64,000 bases of DNA from the NCBI GenBank assembly GCA_000727475.1, contig KL647310.1, forward strand, positions 943,324-1,007,323, read 5' to 3'. Made by a program: the position numbers and the translations under genes. Shown one piece after another: positions 36,934-47,400 of this stretch. The number at the start of each line of letters is the position of its first letter. The stretch's first letter is position 1. Source of the stretch: Sarcocystis neurona. Taxonomy: Eukaryota > Apicomplexa > Conoidasida > Eucoccidiorida > Sarcocystidae. The notes below the pieces were generated by a model. That model saw only the letters and a list, made by a program, of their open reading frames with translations, had not been told where the DNA came from and made no database searches.

Positions 36934-37861
36934 TGGCAAGCCGCCCGGTGGTGTGGCTGCGGCGCTTCTGCGCACGCTGGGAAAACGCTGTTTCTCTCGC
37001 CTTCGAGGAACGGCTGCAGCAGCAGGAGAGACTTCGCAGGATTTACAGTACCTGGGTGACGGCGGCGACTCAAAAGCACGGCTCCTGTTCACAAAGACAA
37101 ACGTGAGAACTGCTCTCGGGAAGAAATCTTCTTGTGTCACGCGCCAGCAGCCACGGGAAGAAGATGAAGTCAGCCCTCTCCCAACGGCGGCGCCGATGCA
37201 ACAGCTACCCCAGCAGCAGCGGCAGCAGCAGCAGCCAAAACGCGCCGCCGTCAACAGCAGTAGCACAGGCAGTAGCAGCAGCAGCGGTAGCTGCGTCCCA
37301 GCAGCACAGCAGTCGCAGCAGCAGCGGAAGCAAGTGCACTGCGACTACTGGTACTACCAACCATTTAGTGGTAGTACTGCTTGAGCGCTTTGTCTGAGAG
37401 AAGCTGCTGTCGGCATGCTGCTGCCAGCCCGCCACGTTGACCAGGTCTTGGGGCCTCTCTCCTGTGTAGTACTACCAGACTAGCACTAGTAGAAGCAACT
37501 GCTGTTGCTGTGGATCACACCGCCCCAGCAGGAGGAGCCAAGTACAGCTGCACAGCTGCACCAGATACGGGAGGAGTCTCTGGTCCATATGCGCCTTGAC
37601 ATGCGCACGCCGCAGCTTACTGCAGCAGCCGTCTGGGTTTTTCCTGCGTGGTGTTCCTCGACACAGCAGCCTCGGTGCACTCTCCGAGTTTTTCCGCGAC
37701 TGCTGCGTCCTTCGGAAGCACTCGTAGAGCAAAAAACAGAAAAAGTGTCCGTTTGCATGCCACCGCAGCAGCAGGACAGCGGAAACGCACGAGCAGCAAG
37801 AAGCTGCGTACGTGTTAGGAAGACAACTTCCGCAGCAGCGTCACTTCTTTCGCCCTTCTAG
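36934..37861 (+). CDS. Candidate exons of an unidentified plus-strand gene
   Basis: One stretch, about 36934-37102, is open without an ATG, reads as real protein (RRFCARWENAVSLAFEERLQ, then QERLRRIYSTWV) and ends at a good donor (AAAC|GTGAGA). After a Gln/Ser-rich region, a second stretch from an acceptor at 37528 (CCGCCCCAG|CAG) reads EEPSTAAQLHQIREESLVHM and stays open to 37861. CAG tracts run on the plus strand here. Phases between these two blocks do not match directly, so at least one exon is missing or misplaced. No family was recognised. Confidence 0.35.
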
Positions 37862-38094
37862 CCAAGACGTGACGAACCGCAGATGCCTCTACAGCTGCAG
37901 CACGAAGAACACCCTCTATAGCAGCAGCAGCAGCCGCAAGGGAAAACCCGAAGCCTGCGCTCCCATACAAGACAGCTTGATGAAGAACTTTTGAACTCGT
38001 TACCAGGCGCCAACGCACTGCGGTGGACAAAACACCGACGCGGAGCGAAGTGACGGAAGCGCTGCTGCAACTAAACACGAGCAGCGGGGCAGCA

Positions 38095-38215
38095 GTGCTG
38101 TTGAACAGCAGCAGCAGTGCCGTCGAACAGCAGCAGCGGTGCCGTTGAACAGCAGCAGCGGTGCCGTTGAACAGCAGCAGGGCCGTTGAACCGCAGCCGC
38201 AGTGCCGTTGAACAG
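38095..38215. repeat. Tandem repeat, about 22-bp unit
   Basis: GTGCCGTTGAACAGCAGCAGC, or a close variant, is repeated about five times head to tail. A coding-like frame just before it (SEVTEALLQLNTSSG, about 38040-38095, plus strand) runs into the repeat and then stops. Confidence 0.75.
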
Positions 38216-38901
38216 CAACCGCAGCTACTACCGGGTCGTCAGCGGCCGTTGAATCAGCAGCAGCAGAGCAGCAGCCGCGGAAGCCGTCGCACTTGAGCAG
38301 CAAAAGGAACGGTCGTTAGAAGAGCAGCGGTAGCCGGAGGCCGAGCAGCAATGCCCTGGAGCAACAGAGGCGTCCCCAAGGGGAGCCGTGTCCACAGGGC
38401 CGACGCACACTGCTGCAGGAGCAGCTGCAGCAGCTCAGGCCACCTGCTCTAGGCGTGAAAGCAGCTGCAGGTGCACGGCACCGGCACGCCTGGGAGACGC
38501 AGGAAGGGGCCGTGGCCGCAGTAGCTGAGGCAGCAGCAGCAGTAGTGGCAGGCTCGTGCAGCTAGATGTATAAACCCCAGCAGTCGGAGGCAGCACTATC
38601 GCGGCAGTCCTGAGGCCGGGGGAGAGGAAGACGAAGAAGCAGCCCCAGCAAGCGTCACGTGGTGCCTGCAGCACAGAACGCAGTGGGGGATGCGCACGAG
38701 AGTCTCGCAGGCTGCAGCAGCAGGGGAAGAACCTGCAATCCCGCACGCGCGATGCTCCGACAGCACGCAGCCGCAGACGACCCACAACCAGCCGCTGCAG
38801 CGCAGCTCAGAGCAGCAACGCGCCCCCCAATCCTCTGTAGACGCGCAGCTGTACGTCGCCCACCGGTCTAGGAGTGGTAGGAAGACCCTGCAGCCGTAGT
38901 T

Positions 38902-39286
38902 TCAAAATAGGGCTGTAGATGGTGGCCACATGCGCACACGTGCGCCTACGAACTGCACTTGCCCGCGTGCCACCGCCCCGGGGCGCTGACGTCCACGCGT
39001 TGTCTCCAGGCCGCACTCCACGTAATAGCTGTGCGTATCGAGCTCTGCATACAGACGTGCGATGCTGTGGAGGAAACCGCTGCCATTTCATTCACTTGCT
39101 GCTATACCGCGACGCGTGTGCGTCTGGGCGGGTGGGTGACTGCATGCACACATCCTTATTGTTACGTAGCTCGCACAGTGTCCTGTTGTAGGCGGTCCGG
39201 ACGTGTCCCCGCGGCGACGACGACGCGTCTCGCTGCGCTGCTGCTGCTGCTGCATCTTCGAGTTGTGAGGCGCTACTTGAGGCCAT
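38902..39286 (-). CDS. Candidate two-exon gene for an 87-aa protein
   Basis: ATG 39286-39284 opens MASSSASQLEDAAAAAAQRD and 40 codons end at CTAC|GTAACA (exon end 39166). The acceptor TGTATGCAG at 39045 continues in matching phase into LDTHSYYVECGLETTRGRQR and a stop at 38902. A further donor (TTC|GTAGGC at 38950-38948) would instead lead to more exons. The N-terminus has a CAG-encoded alanine run. No family was recognised. The same DNA on the plus strand contains a zinc-finger-like pattern, so the strand is not certain. Confidence 0.4.
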
Positions 39287-39479
39287 GCCGAGCAGCGGAA
39301 GCGCAGACTTCCTCTTTCTCCCCGTGCCCGCTCTCTCTGTGCCCCTTCCCCGACTCTCGGCCCTGTCGCCCGGTCCACTCGACTCGCCTCTGCTTTCTTC
39401 TAGCAAACCCCATACATGTATACGTATGTGTATTTCACTCTTTTCCTCTTCGACGACCTGTAGACGACGAATGCGTGCG

Positions 39480-39539
39480 GCAGGTACACACGCACACACA
39501 CGTGTGCACATACACAGACATATATCCACGTGTGTATGT

Positions 39540-39574
<35 letters not shown>

Positions 39575-39790
39575 CACGTATATGCATGTATACGTGCCTA
39601 CGTAGACGTACACATCCGTATACATCCACACACGTCCGAGCACACACACATATGTATACATGTCCATACATATACCTACGTACACATGCATGTTCACATA
39701 TACACATGCATATATACGTGCGTACGTGTGTATATATACGTGACTGCCTGTGCATGCACACGCACACGTAATACGTATATATGCATGTAG
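39480..39790. repeat. Long alternating purine-pyrimidine tract
   Basis: About 300 bases made almost only of CA, TA, CG and GT steps, including a TA run of about 30 bases at 39541-39571. The alternation of purine and pyrimidine is nearly unbroken. It gives long stop-free frames in several phases that should not be taken for genes. Confidence 0.8.
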
Positions 39791-41583
39791 AGGGACGTAG
39801 GCTTCCTGGAGTGTGTGCCGGCGCGTCGTTGCGGTTTCCTGCGATTGGGGCGCGTGGGCCCCCGGGCGAAGCTGCTCTCCGCCTTCCCTCGCGCGGTACA
39901 CTCCCGCGTCCGTACTTTCACCCTGGCGCTGCTGTCTCGTCTGCTCTCTGCCCTCTGTCTTCTTGCCGCCCGTCTTCCTCTGCTGTCTCTGCGAGAGACG
40001 ACGGAAGAGACGACTTTACGCCGGTCGAAGTCGACGGAAACTTCCCTTCTCTGTATGTGCAGGTCTGCACGGTCGCTGGCACATGCGTGGCCCGTGCGTC
40101 TTGACGCAGCCAGCCCCTGCGTGTGTCTGTCTCTCCTGTCCTCTCCACTCGCCGTCAGAGTTGCTGCAGCTGGGACGTCCTTCCGCTGCGTAGAAAGAAC
40201 ATATATATACACGTGGAAGCGAAAATATATATACATAAATATAGGCGCATGTGGGACTGAAGAGTCTCTCCCTAGAGAAGTTGTGCCTTCGCTATCTCTT
40301 TTGTGCTGAACCGACGCATATATATATTGAGGAGCACAGAGGGAGAGATTGAGAGTCCACCTGCGTATCCTTTTGGACGTGTTTGGGCCGCTAGCGAGAG
40401 ATGCCCTTATCTCCCGCATATATACATGGACAGGGTGCCGTGGTCGGTGTGACGTGCAGAGGGTCGTGTGGCTAGCTGCTGCAGGAGCTGCAAGTGCAGG
40501 CGAAAGAAGGCGCAACAGCAGGACAGGCTCCGCGGAGGGCTGCGCGCCACTTGTGTCAGCCGCAGCTGCTCCGGTTTCTTTTATATGCTGCTGTGCTCCT
40601 CCCTCTCTCTTCACGTGCAGCTGCTGCGTCCCCGAGGCGGCTGCGCGGGTCTGCTGCCCAGACCGCTGCATGTGCGGTGCCGTATCACACAACTGCTGCT
40701 GCGTGGTCCGGCGCAACAGCTGCCCCTGCTTCTTGTCTGAGTGAAGAGAGCGGCTGCGACCGAGCCTGTCTTCGCTGACGGCAGGGGCTGCTACATCCTT
40801 CGCTGCTGCTAGCTGCTGCTGATCTCGTGAACGGCTGCTGCAGCTGGTTCCCTTTCTCCTGAGCAGCTGCAGCTGCCTCCCTTCGTCTTGAGCAGCCGCT
40901 GCTGCTTCCCGCTTCCTCCTGAGCAGGTGCTGCTGCTGCCACAGCTGCCCACACAGCTCTGGCGGATAGTGATCTTCAGCGCTTCTCCCGGACAGCTGCT
41001 GCTCTTGTTTCTTCTCCGTACTTCAGTGCTGCTGCTGCTGCCGCCACTTTTTTTGGCACGCGGATGGCAGTTTTCCACCTGTCTCCCGTCTCCGTCCTCC
41101 TGGTCCCGAACAGGTGCTGTGCGTGTATTTGTCTCCGAGACAGCTGCAGCTGGTTTTTCTCGTCGACCGCTGCCCTCGCTGCTGCGCGTCCTGTCAGCTG
41201 CAGCTGCTGCGTCTTCTAGACACACCGAAAGGTGGCCCACACTGATGCGCTCCCCACCAACAGCAGCAGGAGCAGCAGGTGCTGCAGCACGCGTCTCGTC
41301 TAATCCAAGCGTCGAAGAAGTTTGCTTCTCTTTCCTTCAGGCGAGCGGCGGCCGCTGCTTGTGCTTCCTAGTTGTTGTTTCTGCTGCATCCGCCAGCCAA
41401 CAGGCGCTGCTGGCGCACGCGTGGCGACTGCGGCTGTCGCTCTTCGAAGATCGCAGCCGCCGCTGCTGCTCTCCTTTAGTCGCTTGCCGCTGAGGCGGGC
41501 GGGGAGAGTTCCTCCCGCCCACTGGCTCGTGCAACCTCTTGTGAGGACCCGCAGCCGCAGCAGCAACATCAACAGCAGCGGCG
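39791..41583. other. Unresolved stretch upstream of the YTH gene
   Basis: Both strands have long open frames. Plausible pieces are plus 39830-40062 (SARDDGRDDFTPVEVDGNFP, followed by GTCTGC) and minus 41240-41080 (AVSETNTRTAPVRDQEDGDG, followed by GTGGAA). If the YTH gene carries N-terminal zinc fingers like other CPSF30 proteins, their exons should be in this region or further left. I did not find them convincingly. Confidence 0.3.
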
Positions 41584-44400
41584 ATGATAGCGCAGCCGAA
41601 TCGGCAGCAGCACTTCGCTGCTGTTGCTGCGCGCCCGAGAGTCACCCGAAGTGCCTCTTCTGGTGCTGCTGCCGCTGTCCCGTACAGCTACGGTGTGCCT
41701 CAGCAGCAGCAGCATGCGGCGCCGGGCTTCCGCATTGGCAGTGGACCCTTCGGTCCTACCGGCAGCAGCAGTGCAACACCGGCAGCCGTGGCCGGCCCCT
41801 CAGCAGCAACAGCAGCAGCAGCGCAGCAGCAGCAGTTGATGCATGCAGTGCCACCACAGAGCGAGCCGGACACCGCCGTTGCCACCTCTATATGTAAGTG
41901 GAGCAGCACCTTCGGCTGCAGAGAAGCGCGCTGATATCCTTGCGAGGCGCGCTGGCCAAAAGGCATGTACACCCCCCCACACACGTTTGCACACGCATAC
42001 ATACATACATACGACTCTGTTTGTCTCTCTCCTTCCCGATATACGTAGGCAGATAACGGGGGGACGTCGGTGCTTCCTGCTTCGGCGCGTGAGCGCTCAG
42101 AGGGGCAGACTAGATTGGGGTCAGCTGTGTAGCCTGCAGGAATATATGTCTCCCCATGTTTGTATCTATACACGTATATATACACGTACATGAAACATCT
42201 ACATACATGTATCTGAATGCAAGCACCAACCTTTATATGTATGCGTCCGCTCCACACCCGCATATAAAACGCTTCAAGGACCAACTACGTCCACCCCCAG
42301 AGCCGGTGCGAGACCAAGAGATGTATATGTGTATATGCTTGACTACGTAGACTTCGGCATGCATTCTTTCTGCGTACAAACTGAGGAGGGAGGTCTGTCA
42401 ATTTCTCTACGTGGGTGGCGCTTGCGACGTGGAAGGGCTGCATGCGTGGTGGGGACTGCGTTGCATCTGACCCGGTGGGTGCTGCTATCCACAGCAGCAC
42501 CTGGCCCGGATGCGTGGCGCTTACCACAGCTGCGTCTGGGTCCGAGCCGTCCCTGCGTCTGGTACGCTCGCGTGGAGGAAGACGTTTTTTCTCTGCGTCT
42601 CCGTCTGTATATGCACACGTCGACGAGCCAAGGCAGCAGCACGCGTGCTTCCCTCGTTGTTTTCTGCATGCGCAGCCTCCTCCCTCTTTTGCATGCGCCC
42701 GCCCCACACCGCCACGCTGCAACGTCTTGCGACCTCCCTCTGCCAACGCACCTGCAGACGGGGTTGAGTGCCGCGGTGCGCGGACGGTGTGGCGGGTGAC
42801 TGCTGCTGCTGGCGCAGCAGTAGCAGCAAGTGTTGCCACAGAAGCCCTCTGCGTCTGGTTCACGTGTCAGTGCTGCTTCGCCCTCTGCGCGCAGCTGGTG
42901 TCGGAGGAGAGAGAGCGCTGTCCCCGGCTGTGTGCGACGCGTCGCTTCTTTGACGCGACTCAGTGCGCGCCCTCTCTATACGTGTGTAGGGAGCCGACCC
43001 GCCTGTACAGGCAAATACACCGCACGACTTGTAGGGGGGCACATGTCTGTCTGGGGTGCTTCTTTCAACATGAAGCCGCTGGCCCTGCCTGGTGTACAGC
43101 AGCGGCCTGGGTAGACACAAGGTAACCTGGGGGAGAGAACTTTATGGAGAGTGAGAAGAAGAAGAAAGTTCTTCCAGTGCGTGCGCATGCGTGGTGCTGG
43201 TCTTGTGTGGACGCGTGGTCTGTTTGTCTGCGCTTCTCCGTCTGGCTCTGTCTACACGAGTGGATTTGCATGTCTGCCTTCCTGGGTGGTTGGTCGAACA
43301 GTTGCAGTACTGTGTGCCGAAGCGTACCTCCAGTGGTGGGGCGACCACAGGCGGGGCACGGACTTCTCTGCTGCTGAGGGAGTGTGTTTGTACGTCTGCT
43401 TGGTAGCAAGCTGCACCGTGGACAGTGAGGAGGGGGGGATCGAGGAAGGGAAGAAGAGAGACGCGTCCCAGCTTGATGCTAGAGAAGCCCCCGGCTTCCA
43501 AAGCGAGTGCTGCAGTGCCACACTTGCGCAAACAGGGCAGCTCTGCAGCTCGAGGTATGCACGCAGCCACTGCAGCGGGGCGTCGCGTGCTCGCAGGTCG
43601 CTGGGGACGCGCTTCAAGAACCGCGGCGGGCGTGTGCGTGCGCGAAAAGTCACGGGGAGTGTACGTACGCCTGCGAATAACGTAGAGAGAGAGAGGAACG
43701 GGGTGCGGCCATGAGCAGCAGCAACAGACTACTCCACGCGCTGTCTTCTTCTGCGCGCGTAGACATATACGCCTGGCTGCCAGCGCGGTGGATGTGGTTT
43801 TGCGCCTGCTCTGCAACTTGACGAAGAAGCAAACGCAGTGTGTTAGGGCGTCTCTACGTGCAGTTGGCTCTCCGGATGCCTGTGCATGCGTGAACAAGAG
43901 AGAGAAGCAGAAGTGAAAAGGGGAAGACTTGCCAACTAGATCGATAGATAGCGAAATGGATACATAGCTAGGGAGCTTCAAATATATATGTATATACATA
44001 TATGTGTCTCTCTCTGTGTGTGCGTATGGATGGATTGGTGGTACTTCATTCAGTCGGGGCACAGAGAGAGACAGAGAGAGAACCAGAACGGGGAAGACTC
44101 GCCGACTTGTTGATCGATAGATAGGGATACGAATAGGTAGCTACATGGATATATATATATATATGGGTAGATAGGTTATACTGCCTTCTTCCAGGGATGC
44201 ATACAGAGAGAGACAGAGAGATGAGCCAAAGGTAAGAAATCTCTAGCTAGGTTAGTACATAAGTTGACCGACGTATACGTGTGCCTGGGATTAGATAGCT
44301 GACCGATACATATGTACACATATGTGTATGTGTGTACATATATAGTACTGCATGCATTCGCGGGTCCACTCCCTTTGGAAAACGAAGACAGGTGACGCAG

Positions 44401-44434
<34 letters not shown>

Positions 44435-47400
44435 CTGCTTCGCTGGCGTGTGGCTGCATGCAGTCGAAGAGCCGAATGTGCGGTTTTTCATCATGCGCTC
44501 GCGAGTCTTCTACAACGTCCAGGTGGCGATGCAGCTGAATATGTGGGCCACGCGCTCGCATAACGACGTCGTTCTCAGCAATGCGTGGAAGGTGAATAAC
44601 GCGGAATTCTATACGTCTGTGTGACGCTCTGTATCTCTTCTTTTTATCAGGAACCGTCTCTCGGTATATCTCTCTCGCGGTCTCCCACATACGTACAACT
44701 ATGCGTATGGCTCGGAGCCGGGACATCTCTTTGTGTCTGCCTCCATCTGTCTGGCTGTAGCACTGTATATGTGGAAATATCTATTTGTCTGTGTCCATAC
44801 ATCTGCAGGTGTTCGCCTACCTATGGCTGTACGTGGCTGTCTCCCTGTCTGTCTCTGTGTATCTGTGTGCATGCATGTGTCTACGTATCTCTCTCCGTGT
44901 CTAAATCGTGCATCCTTCTACTTCTGGATGTCTGTCCGGATTTCTGTCCCCGTTTCTGTCTCGCCCTCTCTGTCTGCGTACACGTGCGTATTCCTGTCTG
45001 TCCCGCTGTCTACATGCATGTCTACCGATCTGCATCTCGCTGCCTACCTGTGTGTATCTCTTTAATAACTGCCTCTGGGGATCGATCTACTCGCCTGTCT
45101 GTATATGTGTCTGCCTGGCGGCCTGTATCTCTCTACGTACTTCTCTGTGTCTATCTACCTGCCTTTCTGTGTGTGTCTGCCTCTGTCTCTGTACCTACCC
45201 ACCTTCCGACCCACGCCCACTTTCTATCTCCGGTACATCAATTTGTCTGTGTCTCTCGGTTCTATCGCCTGCGCAGGGGAGGCCGTCTCTACATATACGC
45301 CGGCCTACGTTGTTCCCTATACATGCGTCTATGTATAACCTACGTGTAAGCACGCTGTTTTGGTAATTCGGATCGGGAGGCAGAGGGAGACGCATGTGCA
45401 GCCGTATGTGCACACATCCCGTGACGTCGGAGCGGCACGTTCGCGGCTGCTGCTGCTGCTGGTGGGCCGGCCACAGGTGCCCGCCCGTCGTGCTGCTGCT
45501 GCTGTGTGCCGGCGACCGCTGCTCGACCTTAGTTCAACGACCCTTCGGTCGTTTCTTGGACAAGTCTCGAGACCCGACGGGCGTGCCCTCGCGTGCGCGG
45601 CCGTGCTGGGCAGCAACGCGTGACTAGAGACGTATAGACCTTTCCTCTGCGGAACCTCACTGCGCGCGTTTTCCCTACACGCATGCGTATAACTCTCTGC
45701 ACACGCCTTCTTGTCCACGTGTACATCACCCGCTGCGTGGCTGTGCCAGTGCGCGGCTGTCTGCGCATAGTTTGTAGCCGCCCACCGGTTTTCCGGAGGA
45801 ACTTCCTCTGTATGTCGGTACACGCAGTTCTGTGCGCGTACCTAGGCGCTGTCTTATACAAGCACGTAGACGCATGTACGTATCTGTCTCCGTATAAATG
45901 TATACATGGGTACAAATATTGGTACATATGTGTGTACGACAGGGAGAACGTCTCGCTGTGAGAGGAGACCAGAGGACCCCTACATATATATATATATATA
46001 TGTATGGCGTTGACTGTGGACACGCTCTGTGTATGCGTATACGTGTGTGTATGTGTACGTTTGCACACTTTTCTTCTTCCGTGATCTGCACCGATGTCTT
46101 TCTCACTCTGCTCCTCATTTTGGCTGCCCCTGTGCATGCACCTGTGCATAGGAGAAAGCAGTGCAGGAGCTTGTGTGCAAGAAAAGTGTCCAGATGAGAT
46201 ATGCCACGCGAGTGACGTGGTAAACGTCTGGCTCACCGAAACTCCCAGCCAGAGGCTCTTTCTGCCATCCCATCTACATATATGGGTGAATCTCTGGATA
46301 TAGGTCTATACGTTTATACAGAGTTGTGTACGTGTATGTACCCATGTATGTGTACGTACGTACGTATGTGCATATATAAATATATACGCATATATGCGTT
46401 TGTACAGAGGAGCGAGTGTGCACAACAGAGGCTTCACGAAGCGACGTATACACACAGCGAAGAACTGTTTGGGCGAAGCGTTCCTGCAAGCTGCAGGAGA
46501 AGTTTACGAAGGAAGAGGTACACGTTTTTGTAGTGCAAGGTGCGGAGTGGGGGTGTGGAGGAGAAGATACGGGTGCAGCACGTCTGTGCAGGTAGTGAGA
46601 CGCGTTGTGCTCGTCGCCATCTGCTGCGCACGCGGAAGCCGTGTGGAAGCGGGATTTTGCCTCAGGCTGGTGTGTCTGGCAGAAGGCCAGACACTGTATG
46701 TGTACAGCTGCACGTATATATACAACAGCAGTCCGACTACCAGCTGCGGCGAGGGGCGGCAGCCAGACACACTGCGCCCGGCGACGGGAAGGTCGCAGAG
46801 GCCGTCGCCCCCTTGGTGTGGGGTCAGTAGCACAAGCATGTTCCGCGTGCACCTCACTGCGGCACTGGTACACACATGTATTTGCTGGCTGCAGAGCCAC
46901 ACATACGTAGAAGCACACGCCCGTGCACCTTCCCTCTGCGAGCTGCAGGTGTACACGACAGGGCTGGTGGGGGCAGCAAGCTGCTGGAACATGTGTCGAG
47001 AGACCGCCGAGTGTTGCAGCTGCGGGTGAGCAGCAGCTGCCGGTCGGGGGGTTCGCTTGCCTCGGCCGCGTAACGCGCCGTGGAGTGTGGGGCCGGCGCG
47101 ACGGGAGCAGCCCCCTCCTGTCAACCGCGTCTCCCTCTGCGTCTGCGTCTGTGTGTGTGTGTGTGGCATGTGCGTGGACACGTGGTGCCACCCGCGCCCC
47201 GGCCGCGTGTTTTCCTCTCCGTGCGTGTGTGCGGCTGGTGTGTGCCGGCGGACGTCATGACACACCCCCCGGGCGTTTTCTATGTGTATACGTTTGTGCC
47301 TCCGGGCTGTGCATGCAGACGTGGTGACTCAGCCCCCCGGTGTATCTCTGTGTGTGTCTGTGTGTGTGCCTGCGGCATGTGCATGCGCACGTGATGACCC

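Noticed and set aside
39694..40716. Minus-strand 340-codon open frame
   Set aside because: It runs through microsatellite DNA and is Arg/Ser/Thr-biased without a domain or splice sites. It is kept only as an unresolved region.
42415..43125. Plus-strand 236-codon Cys/Ala/Arg-rich open frame
   Set aside because: It lies inside intron 1 of the YTH gene, whose flanking exons join in phase without it. It has no ATG start and no domain, and competing frames exist.
43142..44062. Minus-strand 306-codon open frame
   Set aside because: It is intronic to the YTH gene, has a mixed composition with no domain, and three frames are open over the same bases.
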